Shown: one piece after another, positions 1 through 15,000 of the stretch
Numbering within the stretch: position 1 is the first letter of the stretch
Layout: every line of letters begins with the position of its first letter
Source: Galeruca laticollis
Lineage: Eukaryota > Arthropoda > Insecta > Coleoptera > Chrysomelidae
Reading direction: 5' to 3'
NCBI GenBank assembly: GCA_963921935.1
Contig: OY998176.1
Span: 49,749,813-49,813,812, forward strand
Length of the DNA stretch: 64,000 nucleotides
Program-made: the position numbers and the translations under genes
The notes under the pieces: generated by a model
The model's input: only the letters and a program-made list of their open reading frames with translations
Databases searched by the model: none
Told to the model about the DNA's origin: nothing

Positions 1-461
1 TACGTGAGCTTACAATTTTGAAGTGCGGCTTAACATTAAAAAACTTGGAAAAAATAACGATGTGAAGGAACTGCTTCTTGCGATACTATTGGAGAACCCA
101 CTAACTGATTGACTGTTTTTACAAATTTATTTCAAGTGCAACGTCCCGTTTAATGCAATTATTGACTATTATAGTGACATTTCCGAACGAGGGCTAATTT
201 TGGTGGATAATGATAATTTTTGCCTACCCTAACGTGAGTAGCACTGCACGCCATTGGTGGGAAGCAAGAACAGAAAAAAAGGACAAAGTGGTACATAGAA
301 CCAAGACATAACAAAAATATTGCAAAAATATGAAAAAAATAGTGACAGGAGGCCAGACAAATGGTCAATAACACAAAAAATAGAAATAATAAGATGGATA
401 AGAACCCTTAACACCTAACGGTAAAGAGGATGAAGTTTTATTCAAATTAATATATATTTAC
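1..461. other. intron sequence, nothing recognised
   Basis: AT-rich sequence 3' of the last visible katanin exon (minus strand). Short ORFs are present on the minus strand, but none shows con80-like residues or another recognisable domain. Confidence 0.6.
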
Positions 462-727
462 CGGTAAGAAGTCGTCTAAATCCAAACCGACAGGTCTGTC
501 AAGTGATACAGGTATGAACTGGTCACTATTCTCAACGCCATGTTCTTCAGGATTCGCACTTACTGAACTAACGTATATGTCGACTTGCGGTAGAGTCGTC
601 GATTTTACGACTGTACTTCTGGCACTATTGAAATTAGGTATTTTTGAAACATTAGGAACACTGGTGGAATTACGACTAGGTTTTGAGAAGGAGTTCTTCC
701 GGGACGACGTTCTTGATGATAAGGAAC
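462..727 (-). CDS. KATNB1: katanin p80 exon: pre-con80 conserved motif
   Basis: Acceptor TTTTTTAG|GTTCCT, donor TTACCG|GTAAAT. It encodes a Ser/Arg/Asn-rich stretch ending [19 protein letters not shown], equivalent to human IIPATRNEPIGLKASDFLP just before con80. It ends on a codon boundary; the con80 exons must lie to the left of base 1. Confidence 0.92.
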
Positions 728-2979
728 CTAAAAAATAAATCAAGCTGAGAAATGTTGACACAATTTGAATTAAAAAAATATATAATGCTTCAGTCGATTA
801 AACTTTCAAATAATCACTGTTTTTAATGGTTAGACTTGGAGCGACTATTCTTAAAATCTTTTGAATCGGGTGAGCTAGGTGCCTCAAACGACATTTTTTA
901 AATTTGGCTTGGTAAGGTCACATAATACCTTTATAATAGAAATGACAATCCCCATGAAACATTCATTAAAATACATTGCTCACATTGTATGACTCTTAGA
1001 TACTCTTGTATTGAACACATTCGTGGTTTTAATTGACCTACATTATGATGTTTTGAAAATTTGATTTGATAAGACCCAACGTTATCAATTGGATGTATGT
1101 AAATATTTTCTTGAATAAATGTTCTTGATTTTCGGTCTATTTTAATAAACGTCCTGTATTTTATAAAGATAGTTTTTCACATTTCGGCTCAACTTTAGCC
1201 TTACTTCAATGTACACCCCTTGGCGACCCCTACACCGCTCTATATGACTTTTCCATTATTGAAAGCAGTGCTGAAAGTTCTCTTCTGTCAGCTGGTTGAG
1301 AAGCTCTGTCACATTCGTTTTAACTGCTTCCACACTAAAAAACCACGATTCATCACGTCTTCACATTGTCTAATAAATCTGGATAAGTAGCAATGTTGTT
1401 TAGGATGATTAGTACTAATATTGTGTCTTGCTTCCTTTTGCTTTGGAGTAAAGAGTTTCGGCACCATTTTTGTGCAAACCTACCGCATGTTAAACGATAT
1501 TTGCAAAATCTGTCAAACACTATCTATGTCGATTCCTACCATTTCTGCAAGCTCTCAGATACTCAGATGATGATTAATTTACAAATTGTTGTCCTGTCCG
1601 TTTTTTATGTTGAGGGCTGTCCTGGGCGCCGATCGTCTTTGGTCAATCCACGCTCTTCTTTAAACCGTTTAAACCACTTCAAAACATGTGTGCGGGATTA
1701 ACATTAATCCTCGTAGACTTCTTTAGGCCTGATTGGACCGATCACAATCATGCAGATTTCGATCATGCGACGAAGATCGTGCCCATAATTGCAAACGCGT
1801 ATGTGTTCACTGGCACGATTTCAGTCAGGTAACATTAGTGATGTAAAGAAAGTACCTACCCGTTATAAATTAACGGATATTTCTCCAATACCCAAAGTTC
1901 AGATTCCTTGTTGTTCGAAATACTCGTTACTTTTGGCTCAGAATAAAATGATAACCTAACCAGACAAAATAGCCGGTCACAAACACATCCTCTGTCGGCA
2001 ATCAACGCTTCCAAAGATAAATTAAGGAGGCGACAGGGTGTGATGTAAAAACTGAAGACACTTGCCTAATGGTTAGTGTTTTTTTTTATATTTGCATTAT
2101 TTATTATTTGCAAAAGTAATTAGAATGAAACCGGCTTTTTTCCTAATAAAAATAAATGAGATAAACCAAATCATGCTCTTCGGTGCAAGTATTCAAAAGT
2201 AATGAAAGTTTACATCATTACGTAATATTTGTCGTTCACGACGCAAATTGCAACGTCTTTGTCGGCAGTTGGCTTCCAAGGGGTGCTGTTAGGTGTACTA
2301 TTTTTCAATTTGTGCGATGGAAGATACAAGGTTAAATGTCTTTCAACATGCGGTACATAAGCTTTGAACTTGTAGTGGTGCGTCAGTTCACGGGCTCGAA
2401 TGAAAGCACCTCTATTTTCATTTTCCACAATGTACATATGCAAAACCGGCGACGGCGTCTTCTATAATATGCTAATACTACAAACTCCGTCCTCACTTGA
2501 CGACATTTTGGACTAGACTAATAAGCATCACCTGACATTTTATGTCGCACTGATGAATTCAGTGAACATGATCCCTCGAGTTCGGGCGAACCGATCACAA
2601 TAGGATCGATCCTGATCAGGACGATTATAGTCGGTCTGATCAGGTGAGATTCCGGGCTTAAGCTTCTGTTTCACTTCTCCCTAGTTTAACAAGAAACTTC
2701 AGGTTAACCCGTTGTTCTGGCTTCTGTTTTAGTTCTCCCTAGTTTAACAAGAAGCTTCAGGTTAATCCGTTACTCTGTCTGACCACTTTGCATTTTTCCG
2801 ACGCGTCACTAGTGCGTAGACTAAATCCACTACTACAGTTAAACTGAGCTATCGGTTGACTTGTCTTGCGAGCTCTGGGCGAGGAAGGTCCTTCAAACAT
2901 AGTCGGGTTCAAACAGGTTGCGGCACGCTCGCAGTTTGCCGGGAGCAGCATCAGTCCAGTTATTTAATAGGCACACCTC

Positions 2980-3014
<35 letters not shown>

Positions 3015-6000
3015 ACTGTGTGATTTGTAACATGTGACATAGGGAAATATATGTTGAAGTCTCTGAATGACATGCTATCTTTCTTATCAACATAAATTTA
3101 AAAAAGAATCTTAACTTATTTGTTAAAAACTAACCGAAAAATATGTTGAATTTTATAAAATAGATTTTGACTGAGGCTAAAAAAGCGAATATTTACGATA
3201 AAATGTGATTCTCGGTGGTGTAGAGTTAAGGCACTGATCTCATACGTTTCAGTTGTCCAAACAAATTAACTGTTTAAATCCGTTGAGTTTGAGGAAATTT
3301 ATGTGTGTACAATCAACTTTACATTCCATTTTTTCAAGATTTTGCTTCACTCAAGCTTCTATAACTAGAGTTCTAATTAACGTAGGCTGTTGATACAAGT
3401 CTAAGAACACTCAGTGGATTAAGCCTTTTCTTTTGAGCTAGCAACTGTTTAAATTCGTTGAGTTTGAGGAAATTTATGTGTGTACAATCAACTTTACTTT
3501 CAATTTTTTCCAAATACTGCGGCCGATGCATAGCTAATATTGTCTAGAAGGAAGTACCGGAAAATGATTTTATGTAATAATTGAACCCGCTCATACATAG
3601 TCTATCCTAATGCTGCGGAGTAGCATGGGTCCTCTAGTTTATAATAAATTGAAATTTGACCAGCATATTTCAGGTTCACAAAAAAATTGGCATCAGAATG
3701 TTATGCACTCCAAATTGTTTCAAACGAACTGAGGTCATCCTCATCCAAAATGATTTATAATTCTATGATTTAATCTCACTTGAGATATGGAGTTGCTTTT
3801 TAGGGATTTTGCAGTCATCAACTTTTTCATTCAGTTTTTATTTTGCAAAAGCGTGTGATTAGATACTTATGCAGGGCGGGAGTGCGTGATTCGTGTAGAC
3901 CTTTATTTATTAGAGATTGTATTTTCATTCTGGAAACTGCTTGTCTGATTTATAAAAAATATAATATGGTTGAAACTCCGAGACATACAAATCACATAAC
4001 CCGTCAAGCAACAGAATAAAATACCTCTTCCTGTTCCAAAAACAAGCCAGACGAAATATTCTTTAATTTATGAAAGTAAAAAGCTGTTTAACCACATACC
4101 TTACGAAATAAGGAAGGAGGGAAGCTATAAAAAATTCAGAAATCTTGTTAAAGAAGCCCTTGCAACAAAAGCGTACTACAACCTTGAGGAATATTACAAT
4201 GAAACTCTGTTGTGATTAAAAGTTGTTATATTGTTTTAATTTATACCTATATGTGGAGTCTCATTTTGATATGTAAAATATGTTTTAATTCAATGATTTG
4301 AAAACTTATGTTCAAATGATGTGTTTCTGTGTATCTGTGCTTTTACATTCACCAAAATTTGCCAACTTACATGTTAAATCCTCTTTTGGATTGCAATATT
4401 TTATATATGACGTGTGAACCTGTTTCAAACTGAGTTTCTGTGTATTTGTGTTTTGATTTAAAAAATTTTTTTCGCATTTTTTAAGAGTTATTCAGATATT
4501 TTGTACAAGCTTTGTCAATAAGACAGTATTTTTATTCAACAATAAAGTATATTTCTCTCTCTGTCTCTCTCATTAAATTTACCTTTATTTATATTTGCTT
4601 CTGATACACTATGTTTGATGTTAGTACTGGCCTTGGGTGGTTTTTCTGGGACATCTTTACAACTACTTTGCCGCTGTAATACGAATTTAGCTGCCTGTTT
4701 CGTTTTGTTGATGTTGGGCAATATGTTTTCTCTATTATCTTTTTGCTTCCTATTTTCATAAACCTGAAATGAGATTATAATTAAACATAGCTGGAAAATG
4801 AATTTTTTTTATTTCTGATGGGGTGAAAACCAGTGTCTGTAGTACTTCGGTGGTTGTAAACTATTCTTATAAATTGCAACTTATTTAGCCTATTAACTGT
4901 CACATCTTTAAGTAACTTACACTCTCTCTTCAAGATTTGAATGGCAAAATAATAATAGTACCTAACTAATGATAGATGAAGTCGTAGCATATTTTTTATT
5001 TGGTATTGCCGCCAGTTCTAGTTTCATGTAAGAGTGAACAATAATGTATTCTTTCTCAGCCATAGGTTAATATACAATGACGAGTCAGTCTCACACAAAG
5101 TATGCTGTTGGATAAATTCTATGTTGTATCGAATTTACAACCTGTTGTATCGAATTTACAACCTTTTGTACTGTGATAGGAGTCACAACCCCCTTTTGTA
5201 TTTTAAAAACTATTGTCCGCGCGGCGTGAACCACTGTGATCCGTCCCTATCAAAATCTTCAATGTTTATTGGCGATGTTCAGAATATACCCTGATGCATT
5301 TCCTCTCATAAAAGATTCTATAAATAATTTGTAAGGATAGCTAGTCTCTTATTATTGATGCGCTATAATCTTACCCAGAAAAGCAAATATCACTTTGTGT
5401 TCAATTTTCATTTGAAGAAATGAGCAATTTGGAATAAATTGTGTAGGCCACCTTGTATAACTGAGGAAATAGCTTGTCTGACCACATCCTAAAATTAACT
5501 GACGCATGCGTGCAAAGTAACTGGCTCACGCGTGCTTGAGAGACGGGCTACGTGACCGGAAGCTGGTAATGGGACATGCGCCCCAGAGAGGTGAGTGGCG
5601 CGACGAGAAGATGTGTTGCTGGCTCAAGTGACTTCGTGTTGGACCTCGAGAGAGACAAGTTCAGACGTTCAGAGTGTTTCTTATTCTAAACTTATTTATC
5701 AATTTTCGTTCATTAAATCCACGTCGTTAGAAGAATTTCTATACCATTAATTGTACAATTACAGTGCAACAATAAATTTTGTTCAACAAGAAAGGGAAAA
5801 TAAGTATCTACAAATTTTCTAAATTAGGAGATTGCAGTTAGTAAATTCAGTTACTGTGCATACAGGGAATATTTATGGTGGAGTACATTTCATTGTTATT
5901 TTCATCTATGGGCAATCTATGACAATTAGACCAGTTATTGCCAATTTTGCAATAGTTAACAGTAATACAATGGTGGAAGGTTTCCATACTACACTTAGCA

Positions 6001-9000
6001 ATGCCTATTGACGACTAGGTAATCAACATCAATATTATAGTGAACTGTTTACCGTATGGTTCCTTTTAGTGGAAATTTTATCCAGTGAATGTATTACAGA
6101 TACGTTTTCGATAAAGATAACAATTAAAATGTGTTCAGCTCCAGCTTGGAGTTACGCTCAAGTTATATCTTTTTTTTAATGTTTAAGACTTTATTTGATG
6201 TATGCATTAATAAGAATACAATGTATATATAAATAAATTTTGCAGAAAAAACCAAATAAGTTTTGTTTCACAATGAAAATATATATATACATAAAAACTA
6301 ATAAAAAAATATTAAACTTAAAGGTGGGACTTTGTGTCATCTTGTTCATAGAAGAGAACATATGCTTCTCCACTGACTAAAGATTTCCACGATATTAATA
6401 GCACCCTTGAATCGTTATATTCGCGCCACTGTCACGTGTAGGGATATCGGCAATACGCTGTGTAGTGACCATTGTAAGTGGTTCCACTGTGATTTGATAT
6501 AGCGTAGAGGTTGTACATACAAGGTGCCACATTATCAGCCGCGTAATGGCTCATATCAAGCCCTTCTATTGGAAAACCTATTGCAACATTAAGTTTTCCA
6601 CAAAATCTTTCTGTTTGCGAAAAGCGCTTCAGGCGAATAACCAATATTTTCGGAAATTTATGAATTGAGAATGATTTAGTGCATCGTCTTCGTTCCTTAC
6701 ATTTCGAACATGTTGGTTTCTCATCACCGTCGAGTGTTTCTTCTCTTGTAAACAAATCTAAAAATTGTGAAAGTCGTAATTGATCTGTTCTTTGGGGTAT
6801 CGAAAGGGATAAATCCCAAAAGGGATCGTAGGTATGTGAACAGTGACCACAGTGTGTGCACTTGATTGTTGATTTTAATTGACTGATAAAGTTATCCACA
6901 ATCTTGGAGTTGTCCATTCTCGGATATCTCAACCAAAATTCTTGTGCTTTCTCAATGTCACTAAGTTTGTCATCAATTTCTGTTAATATGGGCTTTGGTT
7001 TTCCATATACCTTGTTGACATCTTTGTGAAGTCCTGCTAATAGGTAACGAAGAAACTCCTGTGCATCATGTTGAGTGTATCCCATGAACCTTGAAGTAAA
7101 TCGCTGAATCTGACTTTTCAATGATACTGTATTAACCACTCTGTCTGAACCATCTTCACACCAAAGCTCTTGAATTACTTCAGCAAATGCTTTAATTAAG
7201 TAGTGCTCCTTTCATGCTAGATATGTTTATGCTAATATCTCTTATGTATGCGTAGTTTACTGAAGTAACTCTTGTAATTTATTTTATGCTAGTAAACGAG
7301 TAAGTATTACATAGCAAATTTTCGCAACCATAAAGAAACATTTTACAATTAATAATAAGTGTAAATAGTGTAATAATTCTGTGTAAATATAGTAATAGTG
7401 TCTGAATTTGATTTTTATTTAACAAGAAATACTTTTTAAATTGGAAAAACAGTGCGCTTAATTATAAGTTTATGCATGTGGAGAGTTTAGAAAACACAAA
7501 TTACATTTGTGTGAATAAAAATAGTTCAGAAGTTTTTGTTAAATGGTGTCCGACCAAATAAAACAAGGAACTATCAGAAATGTGACATATCGATTCAATC
7601 TGATAGTCAATGAGCTATCAAGGCACAGAGCTTCCATGTCACTGACTCAAAGTTGATATGGGAGTGCCGAAGAAAACCTGATGAAATAGGCAAGAAAAAC
7701 AGGGTCTGGTTTCCTGGTCACTCAGGAATCAAAGGAAGTGAAGAGGCTAATACACTCGCCAGGAATGGAGCATGAACGCATTTTATTGAAACGGAGCCTT
7801 TCTATGGTGTAGAAAAATGTTCCTATAAGGAATAGTTTCGGAAGAAGGAGGAAACCAAAAGAGAAGCACTCTTGCGGGGCCTTCCCGGGCAGGATCACTC
7901 CAAAAAGTTCCCTTGGAACTATGACACCACTAGATCAAGAAAGCATTTAGATCTCCTTACAGGAGGAGGAAGAAACTCCTGATTATCTAATTCTAGGATG
8001 CCTCTGCATTGCAAGCCAACGCAAAAAGTACTTTGGATAAGAAACTTGTAGGAGCGAGGATCTAACCTCCTTGAAGCCATCCCAAATACTGGATTTCATT
8101 AGAACTCTGGAACTCCGTTAAAAATCAATCAAATACAACAAGGACTTTACTTTAAATTCAACAACTCATTAGAAAAGACTAGAGGGATGAAGTTTTCAAT
8201 GAGCAGTGAATTTCATAAGGACAATGATTGTTATGATTAAAAACTATGCAATGACATCTTTAATTTGAACGTTGTTATTTCATTTAATTCACAAGAATAT
8301 TTACATAACATTTTGTGGATACTTGAGACGAGACCTCTAGAATCTTGCAGTTATAGTGCTACATAGGCAGATTAAACATGTTCACTAGTAACAATGAATT
8401 TCAGAACAGAGAATAGAACCTGCCATCTTTATTGCATTCATATTTCGCTAATATGGATATCTAACAATGTATAATTATCCCATAAGATTTACTCCAGCAA
8501 AAATTACAAATTAAGCAGTAACATCAGTTAAAAGTTGGCTGATTGTGTATTTGATTTCTTTCTTACTTTGTTTAGGAACCAAAGTTATTGGCGCCCTTAT
8601 TTTCATTTCTTCGTTTTTTGTCATTATAACTTCAATATAAATTTTTTTATCTACATATCCTTCAGATAACCAAGCCCTGAGAACTGGCTTTGTTATCTCC
8701 AAATACACTCTTAGTTTGACACGAATCTATGGTCTACTCTTTTCAAAATTTTTCTTTCATACAACCCTGAGAGTAGAGTATTTATATTCGTCCCGAATTA
8801 ATAGGGTTACATTAAATTGCAAAATAACGGAAGAACAGGGCGGGGGGTTGAACTAGTAAAAAACGTTTCTAGGAATTGAGAGAGAAGTGGCGAATAGTTA
8901 ACTATTGGAGGTGGGAAAAATCTTCTAAATAGAAGCGCCTGGGGAAATTAATTCATACAAATGTCTCCAATCCCATTTCATTTGCCTCTCAGTTAGATAC

Positions 9001-12000
9001 ACTTTAGGACGAATTCAATTCTCGTTTCCAACAATTTAAGAATTTTGACCATATCTTGGAGAGTCAAAGATAAGAGAGAGACAAATACTTTTGGAATATT
9101 GTTGATAAAAACAAATATCCCATTTTAAGAGCATTATCTCTTATAATACATGCATTAACATACACATGTGGATCGATATTTTCAATGACAAATGCAAATT
9201 TGAACCATTGTATGAGGACATGTACCTACTTCAAATTATGAGCCAGAATTCATCTACTTGCAATAACTAGTGACTTATATATAGTAGAACCTCGATTATC
9301 TGGGCCAGCTGGAACCGAGCTTTTGCCGGCATATCGAAAACAAGAATAATCCAAACCTTTTATTTTCTCAATACTCTCTTCAGAGACATGTTTGTCAAAC
9401 GTCTTCACTACTGTCTCCATTTCTTCTAAGGTCATTATTTTATAAAGTGCGTTTTTTAATGTTAGTCTCTTTCACTTCACTCCAAGCACGAGCTACAGCA
9501 TAAATTGCCTATTTTCAATTTAGAAGCTTACAAAACTCCATAAAGTCATATTCTCCCAACAGTTGAAGCATAAGGTCTTTCCTATAAAGTTTAATGATCT
9601 CTATAACACCTTGGTCAATAGATGTTACATTCAAAGGAAAATATGCTAAGAATAATGTTCCCATCTACTGACTTTAGTTGCTCTACACCAAGATGTGATG
9701 ACGCATTATCCTGTAATAGTATAGCCTTGGGTGGAAGATTATTTTCTTGATGTATCAATTTTTTGAAAAACCACTTTTTAAAAATTACTTTATCCAACCA
9801 AGCTGCCTTGTGATTAAAATTATCAACAGGCATTGTTTTTACACTTTTAAAAGCCCTTGTATTGCTGGTTTTTCAAATGAAGGCTAACCTAACCTTATCC
9901 TGATGCATAATAAGAATGTAAACATAAATACATAGAGGATTTGCCGGGACGAGCTCTTAGGGTTCATCGAGGCTAATATATGCATGGTGCAAACAGCATA
10001 CAAGCTTCACGTGCCAACTCTGGCCGTCAGCCACGGACAGATAATGCGCTCACGGAAAATTGAAGTTCTGCTGTATTTGACTGTATGTATGCCTCATGCA
10101 ATAAACATCTTGTTTTGTCTTTGAGTAACATTTTATTTGCGTCAGAGTAAATTATCTTAGAATGAGCCCTTAGGCTGGATAAGGTTGCCAACCCCTGCTT
10201 ATTATTATTCAGTTTTCCGATTTTTCAAAACAAATTCTGGACTCCACATACGATGTCCTATATCTATGTTCAATGGTTTAGGAAATATGGAGTTTTTTCT
10301 GATTATTGCAAAAAATGCCATTAGTGGTTGGTTGGTATCAAGGAAATCCACTTGTTTTACTAAGTGAAAGTGATAGCAGATAAGAAAACTAATTTAATTA
10401 GCAGTTGCCAACTTTTAAGACAGTTTCTAACAAATAAAGTCACATAGGTCAGGACAATTCAAGTGGATTCTGAAGTGGTCTCATCATCTATAAAATGAAT
10501 ATCAAATAGTGCGCCTCAAGATCAAGAAGACGTTTTCAGTTCCACTCTTTTAGAGATATGCAGAAATTTATCTCAAAACTTTAAGATGGCCAAACAATAC
10601 TGGATTTACATTTTCCAAAGAAAAACATTCAATATATGTAATATTCAGTAGTAAAAAATACGAATCAAAGTGTATTCCTCGGGAATGACCTTTGCCAACA
10701 AATTAAAATCGTGTTGATCCAATTGACCGAGAAAACACTAAATTAAATATAAATAAAATATTTACCTGATCTAGATTGGACTTGGACCTAGAGTAGTGAT
10801 TGGCAGTTAGCTGCATATTAGAATTTTTATAATTGTTGATGTCATTATCTAACGAGAGAGCTTCGAAACTTTCTGTGATGATGTTGCCCAATATTTGTGG
10901 TTCTGAAAAATAATAAAGTAACATTTAATTAATTTGAAATTGAAGATATATACATACATACAAATTATTAAGAAATCAAGTCGAGAATCATAAAGTATCC
11001 AGATTTTGAATTGTTACATATTTTACCAGTGAATCAGCAACTATTTGAGAAAGCGATAAAAAAAACGTTACACTTTCGCTACTACTGACGGCTATTGACG
11101 TCACGGGATATCGGTGCATTCACAGTTAACAACATCTTTTGATTTTTTCGATTCACCATGGAGTGCTGTCGACGATACCAATACATTCCTTCCAAAAGAC
11201 ACCGATTAGGTGTCAAATTTTTTGTTTTATGTGGCTTAGCAACTATGTTTATCCTTGATATTATTGTGTATACAGGGGCTTCAACTGACTTGAAACAAAT
11301 TATTATAACTTGGGTAAATTTGGCGAAGTGGTACTGACGTTTTTGGAACCATATCTGGATGAAGGACATACTTTATATTGCGACCAGTCCAAGTTTATTC
11401 ATAGTGCTGTATAATAGGGCGGCGAATACATCGGAAACCGTGCGGAAAAAATAGAGAGCATATGTCCATAATGGGTGAAAAGATTCAGAGGGAAGAATTT
11501 ACCTTTCAAAGTGATGCAAATCGTTTTTCAATATAAGCTGGTGAGAATATATACCACTGGTAGAGATGTAAAATTCCCGGTAATAATCTTTTGGAGAATA
11601 TTCCCAAGTTGGAGAATGCTTGAACAGAATATGCAATTATATGCTGTCTTCCCATGGACATTTTTTAGTATTAAAATATTTCCAAACGTTACTATTCGGT
11701 TTTTTGGTACTCTTCAATTTATTTTGCTCCATGTTTTTACACTTATAGACCGTCTAAACTGAGCCAAAATAAAACTAGTCTCACCACATCATTTACAATT
11801 CACACAGCTATATAGGAGTATACGTTCGCGCTTCTAGGGGATTTTCTTGAATCACTGTTGCCAGAGTTATAGAAAAGATTAGAGAAACTCGAAATTTTAA
11901 AAATCATTGCAAAATTCTTCAGTGTAAATTATGTAGAAAAACTTCTCTAGAGAATATTCTCCTCTCACATCTCAAACCACTGGTCACTGCAACATCCACA

Positions 12001-15000
12001 ATGGTGTCCCAAAAAGATATTAAATTTATTTTTCAAAGTTGTGTTTTGTGAATCAGTGTATTAAGTGATGACTGGTACATGCTGGCAAGTTAAATTTGTA
12101 TCTGTTCAAGTTTCTTCTACCAATTTTTATCATAATAAATATTCTACCTCAAACTTTTAAAACAAATATGGGACAATGCTCTTATTCTACCATTGGTTGG
12201 TTTTACTATAATTGATATTACCAAATAATACTAAATTAATATATTTATGTTTGACCTAGAATGTGTGATGTTAATTTGCCGTGCATCAGATGTAATAAAC
12301 ATATATCCTCTGGCAACAAATGCATACAATGTGCAGATTATAATATTTTTCTTATTGAACAATTAACAGCAATCAGAAATACAGAGTTTATATGAGCTAT
12401 TCTGTTGGCTATTAGACCAATAGTTTGGTCTTAAGAATGTCCTGATGAGACTTCTCCAGTGAGAAAGTTTTTTACACTTTATTTGAGGTCAATTGGTCAG
12501 CTTCGTTTCAATTTTTGTGTTGTATGGTTCTTGGGTTAGAGGCTGTAGTAGCAGATTAGGATGGGCGTCTAGCTTTAGGTAGTGGAAACAGCATCATTAT
12601 GGTACTGTAATGTTGGAATACTGAGGTCTCCATGGATCAATTTGTTTGTGACGTACCATGGTGCATCGATTAGTGTTCGAAGGATTCTAGATTGTCCTCG
12701 TTGTATGAGAGCAACACTAGATTTGCTTGCGCATCCCCATAATTCTATTCCGTAGGTTCAGTTGGGTATGATGACTGCCTTATATATTAAGATTTTATTT
12801 TGTAGTTAGACTGGCAATCTTCTTCCGAGTAGCCAATGTAGTTCTCGGAACTTTAGGTTGATTTGCTTTCGTTTCTTGAGTAAGTGTTCCCTCCAATTGA
12901 GTTTACGAGTCTAAATGTAATCCCAGGTATGTGACACAAGAAGTTACGGGTATCACTATATTGTTAATAGTAACCGGAGGACATTGGCTTTTTCTTAGTG
13001 TAAATGTTATGTGCTGGGATTTGTTTGCATTAATTTTTATTCTCCATCTGTTGAGCAGATGGCAGAAGTTATTATTGGGTTTTCATGTACGGTATCCGCC
13101 AAAATAAACAGTACCGAAACAGAGAGTGCTGTGGAGTTGTTTATGTAATATGGATTTGTCATATTTGACTTAATTGTCATTAGTTGATATATTGATAGTA
13201 CGCTGCAGTTAAATTTGATTTGAAAATGATTCTAACAACGGAAGAAAAAGTTTTTTTGGTAGAGCATTATTTTCGTTCATGATGGTCCAAGCTTAGAACA
13301 GGTGTCAATAAAATATCAACAAAAATTTAGTGAAGCAGCTCCTACTAAAAGTGTGATGTTAGCTGTTGTTGAAAAATTTCGTCGCACTGGTAGTGTATTG
13401 TGTCAACGTAAAGGTTCTTCAGGTCGTCGAAAAACAGTATGCACTAACGAAAATGAAGGACGTGTTTTTAACCAAGTTGTGCAATCACCTCAAAGACGTC
13501 TTGTAAGAACTGCATGTAAACTCAACATTAGTGAAACGTCTTTACGTCGCATGTTCAAATCAATTGGTGGTTATCCATACCGTATTCAATTTGGACAACG
13601 ACTAAATGCTGCGGACAAACGTGCAAGAGAAATTTACTGTCGTCGCATGTTGAGTTTAATTTACGAAGATCCCGAATTTTTGAAAAACATATGGTTTTCA
13701 GACGAGAGTCACGTTCATCTTAGCGGCTATATTAATCGACAAACAACCAGATTCCTTGGATTTGAACGTCCTGATGTCATTGTAGAGAAACCATTCCACA
13801 GTCTTCAAGTTACCGTTTGGTGCGCGGTATCTGGTCATGGAATGTTTGGTCCTTATTTCGTTGAAGATGATAATCAGAATCCACTTACTGTCAACCAAGA
13901 GGGTTATAGAGAGAAAATTATTATACCTTTTGTGAGAGATCTAAATAACTTTTGCCGTGCACGAAATCTACAGTTTCGCACACAATGGTTCCAACAAGAT
14001 GGTGCAACGAGCCATACAGCTGTGCGCACCTTAGACTTACTCCGTCAGCATTTCGATAATAGAATAATTTCTCGGGGAACAGACTTCGAATATCCTTCTC
14101 ATTCACCTGATCTGACGCCACCTGACGCATACATTTGGGGCATAATAAAGGACAAAAAATTTCACTCGGAAAATCCGCCGGCGAATATTGCCGAACTACG
14201 GGAAAGAATACAAAATATTTTTCGGCAGTTACATCAACCACTTTTTATAAATATGTTTATTGACTTACAAAATCGATATGAAGCTTGTTTGCGTCGAAAT
14301 GGTGAACAATTTGAACACTTACATTACAGAAATTAAAAATTAATTTTTATTTTCGGTACTGTTTATTTTGGCGGATACTGTATAACCAGTATCACAGTGT
14401 CATCAGCAAATGTGCCTGTCATAGAACAGTCTGAGTTTGGGATGTCAGACATATATATCGGGTACAGAATTGACCCTTGGACACGGCCTTGTGGAGCTCC
14501 AGCTCTAATAGGTTGGAATTGAGAGGTCTCATCACCAACTTTTGTTCTCAAGGTTCTGTTTGTTAGATATGACTGTAGTAGAGTGGAATATGAATTCGGT
14601 AGACAGAGTTCGATTTTATTTAATAAAAATCCCAATGGCACAAGACCAATTGGACGGCTTATTTCAGTAAAGTTTTGCATCAGATTTAAAACAAAAAAAA
14701 ACAAAATTTAAATTTTCTTAAATAAATGTTTTCATATACGTTTTAGAAAAAAGTGTTTCATACAAAAGTTGTAGATAGTGTTAAGTTCTAAAAAAAATCT
14801 CGGTAACTTTTTGGCATCAGATCAAAAACAAAAGAAATACGTGTTTTTAAATGAAACTCAAGGTCTTTAGTTAATTCCACAATATAATACAAGTTATTGA
14901 AAATTCTAAAAAATTGACAATTGTTTCGATAAATCAATATCATCGTCAGAATGACAGAAGTTACATTTCATTTTATGCCTACCTGATGTTTAGTAGTTAT

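Larger units (their letters stand above)
12420..14690 (-). mobile_element. Jockey-like LINE, split by a mariner insertion
   Basis: The right part (14690-14383) encodes [20 protein letters not shown] and [20 protein letters not shown], then [11 protein letters not shown], the reverse transcriptase palm with its FADD motif. The left part (13089-12420) continues with [36 protein letters not shown] and [20 protein letters not shown], ending in the HPN.LLQPL-type tail. Removing the mariner and one TA joins the two parts in the same frame, apart from one stop and a short internal deletion. The copy is 5'-truncated. Confidence 0.82.

Noticed and set aside
1..461. Search for katanin con80 exons
   Set aside because: No con80-like residues in any minus frame; the domain must lie beyond the left edge.
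6435..6440. In-frame TGA in the USP copy as a selenocysteine codon
   Set aside because: USPs are not selenoproteins; truncation, lack of introns and an A-tract fit a retropseudogene.
11562..11990. Possible hAT MITE with ends CACTGGTAGAGATGT and ACATCTCAAACCACTG
   Set aside because: The ends resemble each other, but there is no 8-bp target duplication and the interior gives no further symmetry.
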